From positions 22,210 through 86,209 of the forward strand of contig PBTY01000054.1 of the NCBI GenBank assembly GCA_002729235.1: DNA of 64,000 bases, written 5' to 3'. How positions within the stretch are numbered: position 1 is the stretch's first letter; the number at the start of each line of letters is the position of its first letter. The notes under the pieces were generated by a model. It saw nothing but the letters and a program-made list of their open reading frames with translations. It ran no database searches and was not told where the DNA came from. This DNA is from Rickettsiales bacterium. GTDB taxonomy: Bacteria; Bacteroidota; Bacteroidia; Cytophagales; Cyclobacteriaceae. The position numbers were made by a program, and so were the translations under genes. Shown here piece by piece: positions 35,506-44,748 of the stretch.

Positions 35506-38500
35506 TTATTGATTTTCAGGTTTTTGCTCCAACCCATCACAGGTATATTGATAATCGATTTCCTCAGGATCTCCAACGTACTGTCTCCATTCGGTATCAG
35601 TCATATTGTACCTAACCAAGTCACATATTTGCGACGCATAATTATCTGGAAGTACATCAAATAATCGAATGATTCCATCAGCAGAACCAGTAGCAAAACG
35701 AGTTCCATCAGGGTCAAAATCAACTACATAGACCCAGTCGTTGTGGTTAGAAAATATAGTAGGAAGATCATAAATGTTATCAGGCGTGACATGCCACATT
35801 CGAGCTGTTTTGTCTCTACTAGTTGCCACTAACAAGCTATCATTCGGGCTAAATCGCACATCGGTAATCGCAGAAGAGAAACCAATTAGAGTTGGTCCCC
35901 ATGGCTTTCTTCCCTCAATATCCCAGATAATGACATCACCATGCTCATCTCCAAATGCTAGTAAATTTCCTGCATGATTGAAGTGCAAGCCATGCACCGG
36001 GTTGGCATCATCGCTAGACTTTCTATAGATGGTACGAGCGTTAAAATCATCCGTGTTTTCCAAATCAAACAACAGAACTTCACCGTCATCCGTGCCGGCA
36101 GCTAGCGTTTTATTGTCTGGAGAAAGTGCTAATGCTTTAGCTCTTGCCTGAGCAATTTGTATTGGAGACTTTCTCTTCAACGAGTGCAATAGAATACGAC
36201 CATCCGCTCCTGTAGAAATGAACGTTTCATTATCTTCCAGGAAGACCAGATCAAAGATGGTCCCTCCGATATGTCCTTCTATTCTTTTCGGATCACCGTT
36301 TAGGTTTTTCAGATCAACAACCAGAATGTTGTTGTCACTCGTTCCCAGCGCCAAATAGCGCTCATTTGGACTGATATTAACCACTCGGTTTACCTGGCTA
36401 CGATTGAATATTTCTTTGTAAGTACGCTGATCATTGGTCATATCCCACATCAATAGACGTCCATCACTACCAGCAGAGTACATTCGATCCCCATCTGCCG
36501 AGAACACAACAGATCTTACCGCCACGTTCTTCTCCTGACCAAATTGGTTGGTTATAGGCAAATGACCATGATATTGATTCAAAACGGAATCTCCATTGCT
36601 CTTGTAGATTCTTTCATTATCCTCATTCAGTGTATAATCTGCAATTACTCCAGATAATCCTAGATAAATACCTGCATAAATATCACCATTGTATGGCTTG
36701 TTTGGATCTCCAAATTCCTGATAGTAATCATATGCCTGCTTTGCTACAACAGCCCTCAGTTCTCTATCAGAGATTCCATTTGCCTTGATCGCCATGGACT
36801 GAGCTACCGACTGCATACGGAGATTATCAGCTCTTTGTCTTGCCTCAACAGCAGATTGACGAGCAACCTCTGCAGAATCTCTTGCTTGTTGGGCCAACTC
36901 CTTCTCTCTTTGAGCTTGCGCTGTAGCTTGCTCTGCTTTCAGAGTTTGTTGTTTAGCCAGTTGTTCATTTTGCTGAGCCAGTATGGTTTGCTGCTGAGCA
37001 CGTTCACTGGCTTCCTGAGCTTTCTTTGCCTCATCCTTAGCAATGTCTTCTTGTTTTCGTGCCTCTGCAGCAGATCTTTTTGCATCATCAGCAGCTTCAG
37101 CAGCCCTTAATGCTTCCTGTTCCGCTTTCTCTTCATTTCTCTTAGCCTCTGCACTATTTAATTGGGATAACACCACCAGGAAAATACAGACCATGGCTGC
37201 GAAGCCGAGAACCACAGCAGTAATCCGCATTCTACGAACCTGTCGTTTCTGAAGAAACTCTTTGTTCTTCTGTTCAGTAATGTGCGCCTTCTCAGAAGTC
37301 TCCAGGAATACCATCGTCCGCTCAAAGGCAGGATTGTATCGTTGCCCCCAAACCAAAGTAGGTCGGTTTTCCTCTCTCCAGTTAATTGCTAGCTGCAAAT
37401 CTGGCATTTTCCACAGAGATGCTTTTCCTTCCTGGAATCTTTCGGCAGCTTCAGAAAGTTTCATATACATCTCGGAAGCCTTGGATTCCTCATCCAACCA
37501 TCGCTTCAGACGATCCCAGATACGCATCAAACTCTCGTGAGAAATATCGACAACCGTCTCAGAGTTGAGCTGAACCCCATAAGGAGGCATCAATAATGAT
37601 CTCCCTGGCTCTCTAAACTTATCTACTACCCGGATAACCTCATCTTCAGTTACTCCGGCGATATTAGCAATGGTTGCAAGTTTCGTAGGACGTCTAATTC
37701 CCTGATTCTCATTTCCTCGCTCAGTAAGGGACTTAAACATCACCTCACAAATTTCTTTTTCTCGCTTGTTCAACGAATCATAAGCTTCATTCGCGTGTTG
37801 AGAAAGAGCTTCTCTGAGTGTTCCAATGGCATTATAGTGCCGTAGATCCATCATCTCTCCCACCTTACGTGTATCCACCCAGTTGGACCAGGTACGCATC
37901 AAGGCGTGCTGTAGAATAGGTAACTGATCTGGATTATCCCCCACATCATTCAACAACTGCTGGGTTAAACGCGGCGCTATTTTACCCCCTCCAACAGCTA
38001 CTGGACCTTCTACAGCCATTCTCTTTTGATCCCGAGTCATCTGAGGAATCAAGTAGTGAGAATCGTTGATCATTTGTGTCAAATCCGGGAACTTGGCACA
38101 CTCACCAATGAAATCCGAACGCATTGTTAATGCCACATAAATCGGCTCATCATATTGGTGAATAGCTTCCAACAATAAGTTTACGAATGCTGAAGACTCG
38201 TCCATATCGGAAGTGGCAGCCTCCAACTTTCGGAATCTAAATAGTTCTTCAAACTGGTCAATTACCACCAATATATTCTGACCTTTTTCGGCTTTTAGTT
38301 GCTTCACCACCTCGACCAAACCAAGGGAGCTACTGCGTAACACGGTACCGATAATGGTTTTCCGGATCAGTTTATCTTCATCTGATAGATCAGAGAATGT
38401 CTTATCCTTAATAAGTAAGGCTTCAGCCAGATTATCAATAGGTCCTCCGCCTGGTCTTGCCACAACAACTCGCCAGTTACTACCAGCTTCTGTCATAAAA

Positions 38501-38748
38501 CCTCCGACCAAACTTGGAACAAGTCCACAGTACATGAAGGAAGACTTACCAGAACCAGATGCACCAAGAATGGCTGCAAATCTGTTTTCAGCGAGTTTTA
38601 GAAGCACTTCATCACTCTGCCCTTCTCTTCCAAAGAACAAGTGACTCTCTTCTATACCGAAAGGTCTTAACCCTGGAAAAGGGTTTATCAATTCGGCGAT
38701 ATCTACGATATCATTTACCTGATCAATATGTTGATTTTCTTCACTCAT
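35506..38748 (-). CDS. nSTAND1-type NTPase with membrane anchor, coiled coil and WD40 propeller
   Basis: This 1080-aa protein starts with an nSTAND1 domain. NPFPGLRPFGIEESHLFFGRE (residues 22-42) is the family opening, the Walker A is GASGSGKSS (62-70), and the Walker B is ILVVIDQFEELF (159-170). After a winged-helix/helical region comes a single transmembrane helix (about 513-535: ITAVVLGFAAMVCIFLVVL). Then come an Ala/Glu/Gln-rich coiled coil (about 537-655) and a WD40 propeller (about 735-1050) with the GSDGRLLMWD, GTDDGEVLLFD and GSADGIIRLFD repeats. Such proteins oligomerise on ligand binding and switch effectors. The start overlaps the TIR-like gene's stop by one base (TAATG), so the two are probably made in a fixed ratio and act together. 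Confidence 0.92.
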   Translation of the reverse strand: MSEENQHIDQVNDIVDIAELINPFPGLRPFGIEESHLFFGREGQSDEVLLKLAENRFAAILGASGSGKSSFMYCGLVPSLVGGFMTEAGSNWRVVVARPGGGPIDNLAEALLIKDKTFSDLSDEDKLIRKTIIGTVLRSSSLGLVEVVKQLKAEKGQNILVVIDQFEELFRFRKLEAATSDMDESSAFVNLLLEAIHQYDEPIYVALTMRSDFIGECAKFPDLTQMINDSHYLIPQMTRDQKRMAVEGPVAVGGGKIAPRLTQQLLNDVGDNPDQLPILQHALMRTWSNWVDTRKVGEMMDLRHYNAIGTLREALSQHANEAYDSLNKREKEICEVMFKSLTERGNENQGIRRPTKLATIANIAGVTEDEVIRVVDKFREPGRSLLMPPYGVQLNSETVVDISHESLMRIWDRLKRWLDEESKASEMYMKLSEAAERFQEGKASLWKMPDLQLAINWREENRPTLVWGQRYNPAFERTMVFLETSEKAHITEQKNKEFLQKRQVRRMRITAVVLGFAAMVCIFLVVLSQLNSAEAKRNEEKAEQEALRAAEAADDAKRSAAEARKQEDIAKDEAKKAQEASERAQQQTILAQQNEQLAKQQTLKAEQATAQAQREKELAQQARDSAEVARQSAVEARQRADNLRMQSVAQSMAIKANGISDRELRAVVAKQAYDYYQEFGDPNKPYNGDIYAGIYLGLSGVIADYTLNEDNERIYKSNGDSVLNQYHGHLPITNQFGQEKNVAVRSVVFSADGDRMYSAGSDGRLLMWDMTNDQRTYKEIFNRSQVNRVVNISPNERYLALGTSDNNILVVDLKNLNGDPKRIEGHIGGTIFDLVFLEDNETFISTGADGRILLHSLKRKSPIQIAQARAKALALSPDNKTLAAGTDDGEVLLFDLENTDDFNARTIYRKSSDDANPVHGLHFNHAGNLLAFGDEHGDVIIWDIEGRKPWGPTLIGFSSAITDVRFSPNDSLLVATSRDKTARMWHVTPDNIYDLPTIFSNHNDWVYVVDFDPDGTRFATGSADGIIRLFDVLPDNYASQICDLVRYNMTDTEWRQYVGDPEEIDYQYTCDGLEQKPENQ

Positions 38749-40253
38749 TACTTTTCTAGTTTGGTTAGAAATGGTTTGAGGTGTTCCGGCTTGAAGCCAC
38801 CATTGTTGCCAAGTATCATGGCGTTATTTTTTTCATAATGATCCATGTCTACGCTCTTAGGACCATCAAAATAGACAGCTTTAGCGACCAGTTTCTTTTG
38901 TCTTCCGAAACCTGGAGCCTTTAGCAAGTCTTGTAATTTCGTTCTAATCCATGCCTCTTTGGCATTTCCGAAGTAAATAATGGATGCATCACATCTTCTG
39001 AGGTTTTCCTGATGGATATATCTAATATCTACTAGATCCCCGCTGTAACTAGGGGAAACCACCTTGTACCCAGAGCCTTCAAGAAACTCACGTAAAAGCT
39101 TGGCATCTCTGACATCACTTTTATCCTGAATCAAATAGATCACCTTAGAACCATGCGTGCTATCGTGCTCATAACCAGCTATTTCTCTTTGCTCTCTATT
39201 GAATCGACCACCGGTTACTAATTCCTCTCGAATGATGCTCTTCAGCTCCTGCAGTGGAATTTGCAATACCTCTGCTTCTTCCAATGCGGCAGCATCACTC
39301 TTTAAGTCTTCAATAAAAATTTTCTGACGTTCCGTAACATTCTTCAACTCTGGAGAAACCCAAATAAGCCTACTAAATGGTTTCTTATCTTTGGCTGTTT
39401 TATTGTAATCAACCATATCATAGGTATGGTTCGATGCGATTCTGTTTTGAATATCTACCACAGATATTTCAGAACCTCTCGGTTTATATCCATAATCCTC
39501 TCCGATCAAATGAATAGACAAACGACATTTATGTAAATCCTCTGCGACTTGATGCTCTAATTGACTTACCTCTTTAGGTAGCGTATGCTGTGGAAGCACT
39601 TTGTAACCGTGGCGAATCAATTCCCGCTTCACAATATCTCGCTGAATCACCATATCAACCCCTGTACTTGCCAAATACACGGTTTTTTCTCTAGGGATAT
39701 CGTCTTCAACTGATGAAGAACTTTTGCTCGACGTATCTTTTAAAACCTGGTGAATATCATAAGCCATATCTACCAACTTCATCCAGTAAGATCGCTCTGC
39801 ATCATTACCAAAGAACCTCTTGAACTCCTGTGCATCTCCACTTAATGGATCAATCATAAAGAAGTCATAGGAAATCAAATCCTCTAACTCTGGTAATGCG
39901 TCATCCTCGTTGAAAGGTGATTTATGAACCTTAAATATTCGGGCGATACCCTCACTTAATAAGCAGTTTTCATCCTTTAGCTTTTTTGCATATGAATTAA
40001 GAGTTTCAGTCAGCGTGGAATCTTCAATGAAGGAAGGGGTACATATGGCAATAACCACAGCTGTCTCATCGATGGAGGTAGATTGGAGAGTTGACTCTGA
40101 AATCAACTTTACCTCAACATTATCGCGAGAAATCTGAGATAACAAGGTGCCCAGAAACTTATGAAAGTTAGATACCCAGCCTTTCAATGCCCCTTCAATT
40201 GGCTGATTATCCTGCTCCGAGAAATATAAGTGTATCTCTTTGTTAAACTTCAT
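38748..40253 (-). CDS. TIR-like / DUF4062 / TIR-like signalling protein
   Basis: This 501-aa protein has three flavodoxin/TIR-like units. Residues about 1-160 begin IHLYFSEQDNQPIEGA and include AVVIAICTPSFIED. Residues about 190-340 match DUF4062 (VYLASTGVDMVIQRDIVKRE, then LHKCRLSIHLIGEDYG). Residues about 370-500 form a second TIR-like unit (VIYLIQDKSDVRDAKLLREF, CDASIIYFGNAKEAW). The usual NADase Glu after the conserved Trp is not evident in the last unit (IRTKLQDLL), so it may be a protein-interaction module rather than an enzyme. It is coupled to the nSTAND1 gene and lies 50 bp after the transporter/HEAT gene. Confidence 0.8.
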   Translation of the reverse strand: MKFNKEIHLYFSEQDNQPIEGALKGWVSNFHKFLGTLLSQISRDNVEVKLISESTLQSTSIDETAVVIAICTPSFIEDSTLTETLNSYAKKLKDENCLLSEGIARIFKVHKSPFNEDDALPELEDLISYDFFMIDPLSGDAQEFKRFFGNDAERSYWMKLVDMAYDIHQVLKDTSSKSSSSVEDDIPREKTVYLASTGVDMVIQRDIVKRELIRHGYKVLPQHTLPKEVSQLEHQVAEDLHKCRLSIHLIGEDYGYKPRGSEISVVDIQNRIASNHTYDMVDYNKTAKDKKPFSRLIWVSPELKNVTERQKIFIEDLKSDAAALEEAEVLQIPLQELKSIIREELVTGGRFNREQREIAGYEHDSTHGSKVIYLIQDKSDVRDAKLLREFLEGSGYKVVSPSYSGDLVDIRYIHQENLRRCDASIIYFGNAKEAWIRTKLQDLLKAPGFGRQKKLVAKAVYFDGPKSVDMDHYEKNNAMILGNNGGFKPEHLKPFLTKLEK

Positions 40254-40303
40254 TTCAATATTAGATTAGGCAATATTTTTGGTTACTCTTATCTTTTTTT
40301 CTA

Positions 40304-43300
40304 TTAAATACTCAATAGCACATCTGATACTGACTCTTCCTCTTCTTCTTTACCAACCTCTCTATTCAATATATCTAAATATGCTTCCATAATTTCTACA
40401 TGTCGTGACATCAAGTCCATTAACTCTTCTTTTCTCAGCACTAATAGAGTACAAGACCCTCGAGTTAATGCGATATAGTCAAAGTTGTTGTCATTTAGCA
40501 AATTTTCATGTCCTACCAAGCCAGATCTTGATCGCTCCTCAACTTTGACATCATTTTGATAAACATCAACTGTCCCATCTACAACGATATAAGCTGGAAT
40601 TACCCCCGTATCATCAGAATCAACCAGCGTGGTTCCTTCAGGCACAATAATTTCATCAAGTTCCTCAGCAATATAAGTAATCAATTCACCTGGCACTTTC
40701 TTAAACTCAGGTACCTCCTTCAAAAGAAGCACTCTCTCTATCAAAAGTAATCGTTGATGATACTCCTCACCTTCCTCCTTGAAAACTGGAGGAACAATTG
40801 CTTTATCCAAATCTTTCTTCATGATTGGCTGCAATCTCTTTGTATGGTGCTGATAAGCATCTTTATCTAAACGATACATGGTAAAAGCTGCTGTTTGTCT
40901 CAACAGTGCATCAGGATTAAATAAATTCGCAATCAGGTCATTTGACACTTCAGCTTCCTGGATAGTTGCTAAACGGTAAAGAGCTAAAGCTTTTGTATAT
41001 CTATCTATTCTGTTGTAATCGCGATTGATGATCTGAAGAAGCAAATCGTAATAGGACTCAAAGTCTTCTGGAGGGAAATAATTTAACAGTCTCGCCAAAC
41101 GCTCCTCAACACTTAACTCATCCATAACAGGAAGAAGCTTAGGCTTCAACTCTTCTTCAACAAATATATCCAGCATCTCTACAGCAAATGTGATTCCTTC
41201 GGTTGACCCATCCAATATATTCTCTCTTACTAGAATAACATTTTGAGGATCATAAATCATACCGAGTAGCATGAAAATATTATTGTAATTCTTTTGATCC
41301 TCCTCAGCAAATGATTCTCTAATCATTAAGTCAGTAGGATCTTCTTTAGGAATATCTAGTAGAGCTTTGATATTCCAGGCAATGTCGGAGATCTCCGATT
41401 CAATGGATATTTTAATTCTGGCAGCTTGAAAATCTTTAGCCTCAAATCCATTATAACTCAATCCCAATAGGATCTCAGATACGATTCGCTTATTAGGGAA
41501 CTCCACCTTTTTCCATAGCAACTCCACACCACTTCTTCCACCAATCCTACCTAGTAGTTGCGAAATCCTGAGCATACTCGATTGATACTGTCCAGTCTTA
41601 TAGAAAGAAGTATCAATCGCATGAAAAGCAGCCTCACCAACATGTTCCAAAGCAGACATGGCAGCATTAGCATATGTAGACAGGTGGAGGTTTTCTACTA
41701 AAATTGGCCACAATTCTGGTCGACGTATCTTTCCAGCTGTGATCATAGCAGCTATTCTTACCTCTGGATTAATATCTCTTAGTAATTCCAATACATAAGC
41801 TAGATATTTGTCTTCTCTCGCTTTGATCAATAATCTAGCGCCATAAATCCTGTCTTTGGCCTCCGTAGACCTTACTAATTGCCTTATGGAAACGTCATTT
41901 ACTTCAAACTGATCTGCTTTTTCTAATTTTTCAATACAACTGGTAGCAGCGGCAACAACCTCTTCGTCTCCTTCAGTTTTGAAATCTTTCTTTATGATCT
42001 CCAGAGCTTCATAGACCAATTTTTGCTCTAGTTTTATATAGGCATATTTTCTAACCTGAGGAAATCTGGAATTTAACAAATCCAAAAGTTTGAACTCAAA
42101 CTGAATAGGTTCCAGTTTTTCAAAAATTCTCAGCGCATTGATGATTTTTTCAGGATCCTTTCGATCTGCTTCTCGAATCAACACTGCAGAGGTATTGTTT
42201 TCATTCTTGGTTTCTTCGTCCGTCAGTCGGGACTTTTGCTCCTCAAGGGTCTTTTTAAGCGTTATTTTATATTGAGCGAATAGCTTTCCTGACAGATAAA
42301 CTACCATCCCAGCTAAAACCAATACAAAATAAGAATAGTGGATAAGCTCAAAGAAGACTAAAAGCCCCAGGGCAATCTGGATGGCCCCAGCAATAAGGGT
42401 TGCCATTTCATTAACCACACCTTCAATTCTCGTTTGAATATCAAATCTAATCTTCACATCGATTGGGAGGAAAAACAACTTGAAGGCAGGGCTTTCCAAA
42501 GCATCCTTCAAAGATGCTGTAAATGCTTTCGCACACACCGTAAACATAAAGAAGAACACAAATACTTCAGTTTTAACTTCATATCCATAATAGTGTCCTG
42601 AAATGATCCCTCCAACAGTAAATAGTATTAAGATCAGAGGCATGGTCATCAGCGCTACTTTCAAACCAAAGCGACCAATAATGATATCATTGATAAAACT
42701 TTGGATACCGAAAGACATTAGCATGACTGTCGCGCTAAAGAACGAAAGGAAATCAGCTAATTCCTCTTCATCAGGATACATAATCTCTGTGGCTGAATAG
42801 AAGGAATAATCCACAAACACACTAGCTCCCATAGAGAAAATAAGGAACAGCGACATTAATCTAAGATACGGATCCTTCATTAGATCAACGAAGCTTACCT
42901 CCTGAGGTTTTTCCTCCTGATGATTCACCTTAGTGATCTTATCAATATTAAAAGCCTTTACGATCCAAATGGTAAAGAATAGAACACCGAATGAAGCCAA
43001 TGCAGAAACAAACAATAAGTCATAAGTGGCATTGATAAAAGGAAGCTCCGTGATAAACGGAATGGAGAAGAATGCAATAATAGTAGATGTCAGAGCTCCT
43101 GTATCGATACCTCCAATTATTCGCTTAGATGCTCGTAAATCAAAAAGCCGACCAAATACTCCCCAAAACCCAAGCAACACAATTGCTGTGATAGGGCCCA
43201 TCATTACAAACATTAAAAAAGGCAGTAGCTCAAACTTTTTAACATCATCTACTACGCTCTCTGCATAATTTGTCCATTCAAAAGCACCGCGCATTAATGC

Positions 43301-43585
43301 CATGAAAATAAAAATCAAAAACAAATTACTGACAATGAGTGTTGAGTAACTGATTCTCCTTTGAAGAAAAACGAAAAGCAATGTAGAAATGATTCCGAGA
43401 CCACCAGCAGTGAAGAACGCAACATCTAAATATTCTTCTCCTAAAACATCAAGGAATAGAGTTTCTGATCCGATCTGATAGGTCGCGAGGAAAATACCCA
43501 TAAAAAACCCCATTCCCAGTAGAAGAAGCATGGGTTTCTCTTCTCCTGGTTCGCCGCCCAAGAAGGCTAGAAAAGACTTGATCAC
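40304..43585 (-). CDS. Nucleotide-transporter-like protein fused to HEAT repeats and a cyclic-nucleotide-binding domain
   Basis: This 1093-aa protein starts at GTG 43585. Residues about 15-440 hold about a dozen hydrophobic helices resembling the NTP/NDP (Npt/ADP-ATP exchanger) and MFS-like family (LFLDVLGEEYLDVAFFTAGG near the start; KLFFLPIDVKIRFDIQTRIEG near residue 370). Residues about 455-950 are HEAT-type helical repeats (RKDPEKIINALRIFEKLEP; NPEVRIAAMITAGKI). Residues about 960-1075 form a cNMP-binding beta-barrel (IIVPEGTTLVDSDD, AYIVVDGTVDVYQND, GHENLL), though the canonical phosphate-binding Arg is not obvious. It leads the minus-strand run that includes the TIR-like and nSTAND1 genes. 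A sensor role, or transport gated by a nucleotide signal, is inferred. Confidence 0.82.
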   Translation of the reverse strand: MIKSFLAFLGGEPGEEKPMLLLLGMGFFMGIFLATYQIGSETLFLDVLGEEYLDVAFFTAGGLGIISTLLFVFLQRRISYSTLIVSNLFLIFIFMALMRGAFEWTNYAESVVDDVKKFELLPFLMFVMMGPITAIVLLGFWGVFGRLFDLRASKRIIGGIDTGALTSTIIAFFSIPFITELPFINATYDLLFVSALASFGVLFFTIWIVKAFNIDKITKVNHQEEKPQEVSFVDLMKDPYLRLMSLFLIFSMGASVFVDYSFYSATEIMYPDEEELADFLSFFSATVMLMSFGIQSFINDIIIGRFGLKVALMTMPLILILFTVGGIISGHYYGYEVKTEVFVFFFMFTVCAKAFTASLKDALESPAFKLFFLPIDVKIRFDIQTRIEGVVNEMATLIAGAIQIALGLLVFFELIHYSYFVLVLAGMVVYLSGKLFAQYKITLKKTLEEQKSRLTDEETKNENNTSAVLIREADRKDPEKIINALRIFEKLEPIQFEFKLLDLLNSRFPQVRKYAYIKLEQKLVYEALEIIKKDFKTEGDEEVVAAATSCIEKLEKADQFEVNDVSIRQLVRSTEAKDRIYGARLLIKAREDKYLAYVLELLRDINPEVRIAAMITAGKIRRPELWPILVENLHLSTYANAAMSALEHVGEAAFHAIDTSFYKTGQYQSSMLRISQLLGRIGGRSGVELLWKKVEFPNKRIVSEILLGLSYNGFEAKDFQAARIKISIESEISDIAWNIKALLDIPKEDPTDLMIRESFAEEDQKNYNNIFMLLGMIYDPQNVILVRENILDGSTEGITFAVEMLDIFVEEELKPKLLPVMDELSVEERLARLLNYFPPEDFESYYDLLLQIINRDYNRIDRYTKALALYRLATIQEAEVSNDLIANLFNPDALLRQTAAFTMYRLDKDAYQHHTKRLQPIMKKDLDKAIVPPVFKEEGEEYHQRLLLIERVLLLKEVPEFKKVPGELITYIAEELDEIIVPEGTTLVDSDDTGVIPAYIVVDGTVDVYQNDVKVEERSRSGLVGHENLLNDNNFDYIALTRGSCTLLVLRKEELMDLMSRHVEIMEAYLDILNREVGKEEEEESVSDVLLSI

Positions 43586-43641
43586 AGTTGCGCTAAATTT
43601 AAAACTTCGTCTAAAATACCGATTATATTAATCGTATTCAA

Positions 43642-43701
43642 CCTTGAAATTTAATTTTTTCAAGGATGTCTTGTCTAGGGCTAGTGCTCAAAGCTAGACA
43701 A
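43642..43701. other. Two hairpins in the gap between HDAC and transporter/HEAT genes
   Basis: CCTTGAAA (43642-43649) pairs with TTTCAAGG (43658-43665). TTGTCTAG (43671-43678) pairs with CTAGACAA (43694-43701). Both lie in the 246-bp gap downstream of the deacetylase gene and upstream of the transporter/HEAT start, on the side where termination of one unit and initiation of the next would occur. Neither has a clear T-run. Confidence 0.35.
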
Positions 43702-43831
43702 ATTCTTTAACTCGACGATTAAATAGTGTAATTAATAGACGAAACCGCCATTTTTTAAGACCAAGAGAAAATATTAATGAAACCTCTCAATTGTAAAATT
43801 TTTAGAAAGAATTGTTTTTATTCCACCTGAT

Positions 43832-44734
43832 TCAATCATACAACTCCCTGGCCACACGAAACGTATTCACATGTGCCTCAACGATTTCGTATAAACTTGA
43901 GGAATAGCCACCTCCCATGGAAACAACCACTGGGACAGAAGATTTTTGACAATGACTCAAAACCAAATTATCTCGTGTTTTTAAACCGTCTACAGTCAAA
44001 CTGAGCTTCTCTAGTTTATCATTACTCAGTCCATCTACCCCACTTTGATAGAATACAAAGTCAGGCTCAAAATCATTAAAGACTTTGTTCAATGAAGCCT
44101 CGAGAATTGAGAGGTACAAGTCATCTCCAGTGTCATCATCAAATGCAACATCTAGGTCAGAGTGCTCCTTCTTAAAGGGATAATTCTTTGCTCCGTGAAA
44201 GCTCATGGTAAATACTCTGGGCTCATTTTCAAACAATTTAGCGGTTCCATTTCCCTGATGAACATCCAAATCAACAATCAATATTTTAGAAACAATATTC
44301 CTGCTTAATAATATGTTAGCAGCGATGGCTTGATCATTGAGAATGCAAAAACCTTCTCCATAATCGTAATAAGCATGATGGGTCCCTCCTGCAATGTTCA
44401 AAGAAACTCCAAAAGCTCTCGCGTGATCACAACATTGAACAGTTCCTGATGCGATTAAAAATTCACGCAGTACAAGCCCGTTGCTAAGAGGAAAACCAAT
44501 CTTCCGAATTTCTTTGGAAGTGATTTCCAAACTTTTGAGTCGACCTAGGAATTTTGGATCATGTGTGAGTTCAAAATCAGAATCTGCAACTAGTACAGGT
44601 TTAAACAGATTCTTCTCTTCAATGACTCCTTCATAAAGTAAATGCTCTTTGATCAGATCATACTTAATCATCGGAAATCGGTGACCTGGAGGTAGTTCAA
44701 GATTGTATTCAGGAGACCATGCTATTCTCAACAT
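43832..44734 (-). CDS. Histone-deacetylase-family (AcuC/acetylpolyamine amidohydrolase-like) enzyme
   Basis: This 300-aa zinc hydrolase removes acetyl or similar acyl groups from amine or protein substrates. The active site is intact: HH119-120 (GGTHHAYYDYGEGFCILND), zinc ligands D157 and H159 in DLDVHQGNGTAKLF, the third acidic ligand D234 in SGVDGL, and the transition-state Tyr277 in SMGGGYSSS. The length is typical of the short bacterial forms. It lies 14 bp after an outer-membrane protein gene on the same strand, so the pair may be cotranscribed. The substrate cannot be inferred from the sequence. Confidence 0.92.
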   Translation of the reverse strand: MLRIAWSPEYNLELPPGHRFPMIKYDLIKEHLLYEGVIEEKNLFKPVLVADSDFELTHDPKFLGRLKSLEITSKEIRKIGFPLSNGLVLREFLIASGTVQCCDHARAFGVSLNIAGGTHHAYYDYGEGFCILNDQAIAANILLSRNIVSKILIVDLDVHQGNGTAKLFENEPRVFTMSFHGAKNYPFKKEHSDLDVAFDDDTGDDLYLSILEASLNKVFNDFEPDFVFYQSGVDGLSNDKLEKLSLTVDGLKTRDNLVLSHCQKSSVPVVVSMGGGYSSSLYEIVEAHVNTFRVARELYD

Positions 44735-44748
44735 GTGTAGTGAAAAGA

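Noticed and set aside
36835..37252. Two overlapping Leu/Ser-rich frames on the + strand
   Set aside because: They mirror the Ala/Glu/Gln-rich coiled coil of the nSTAND1 protein and have no start context or homology.
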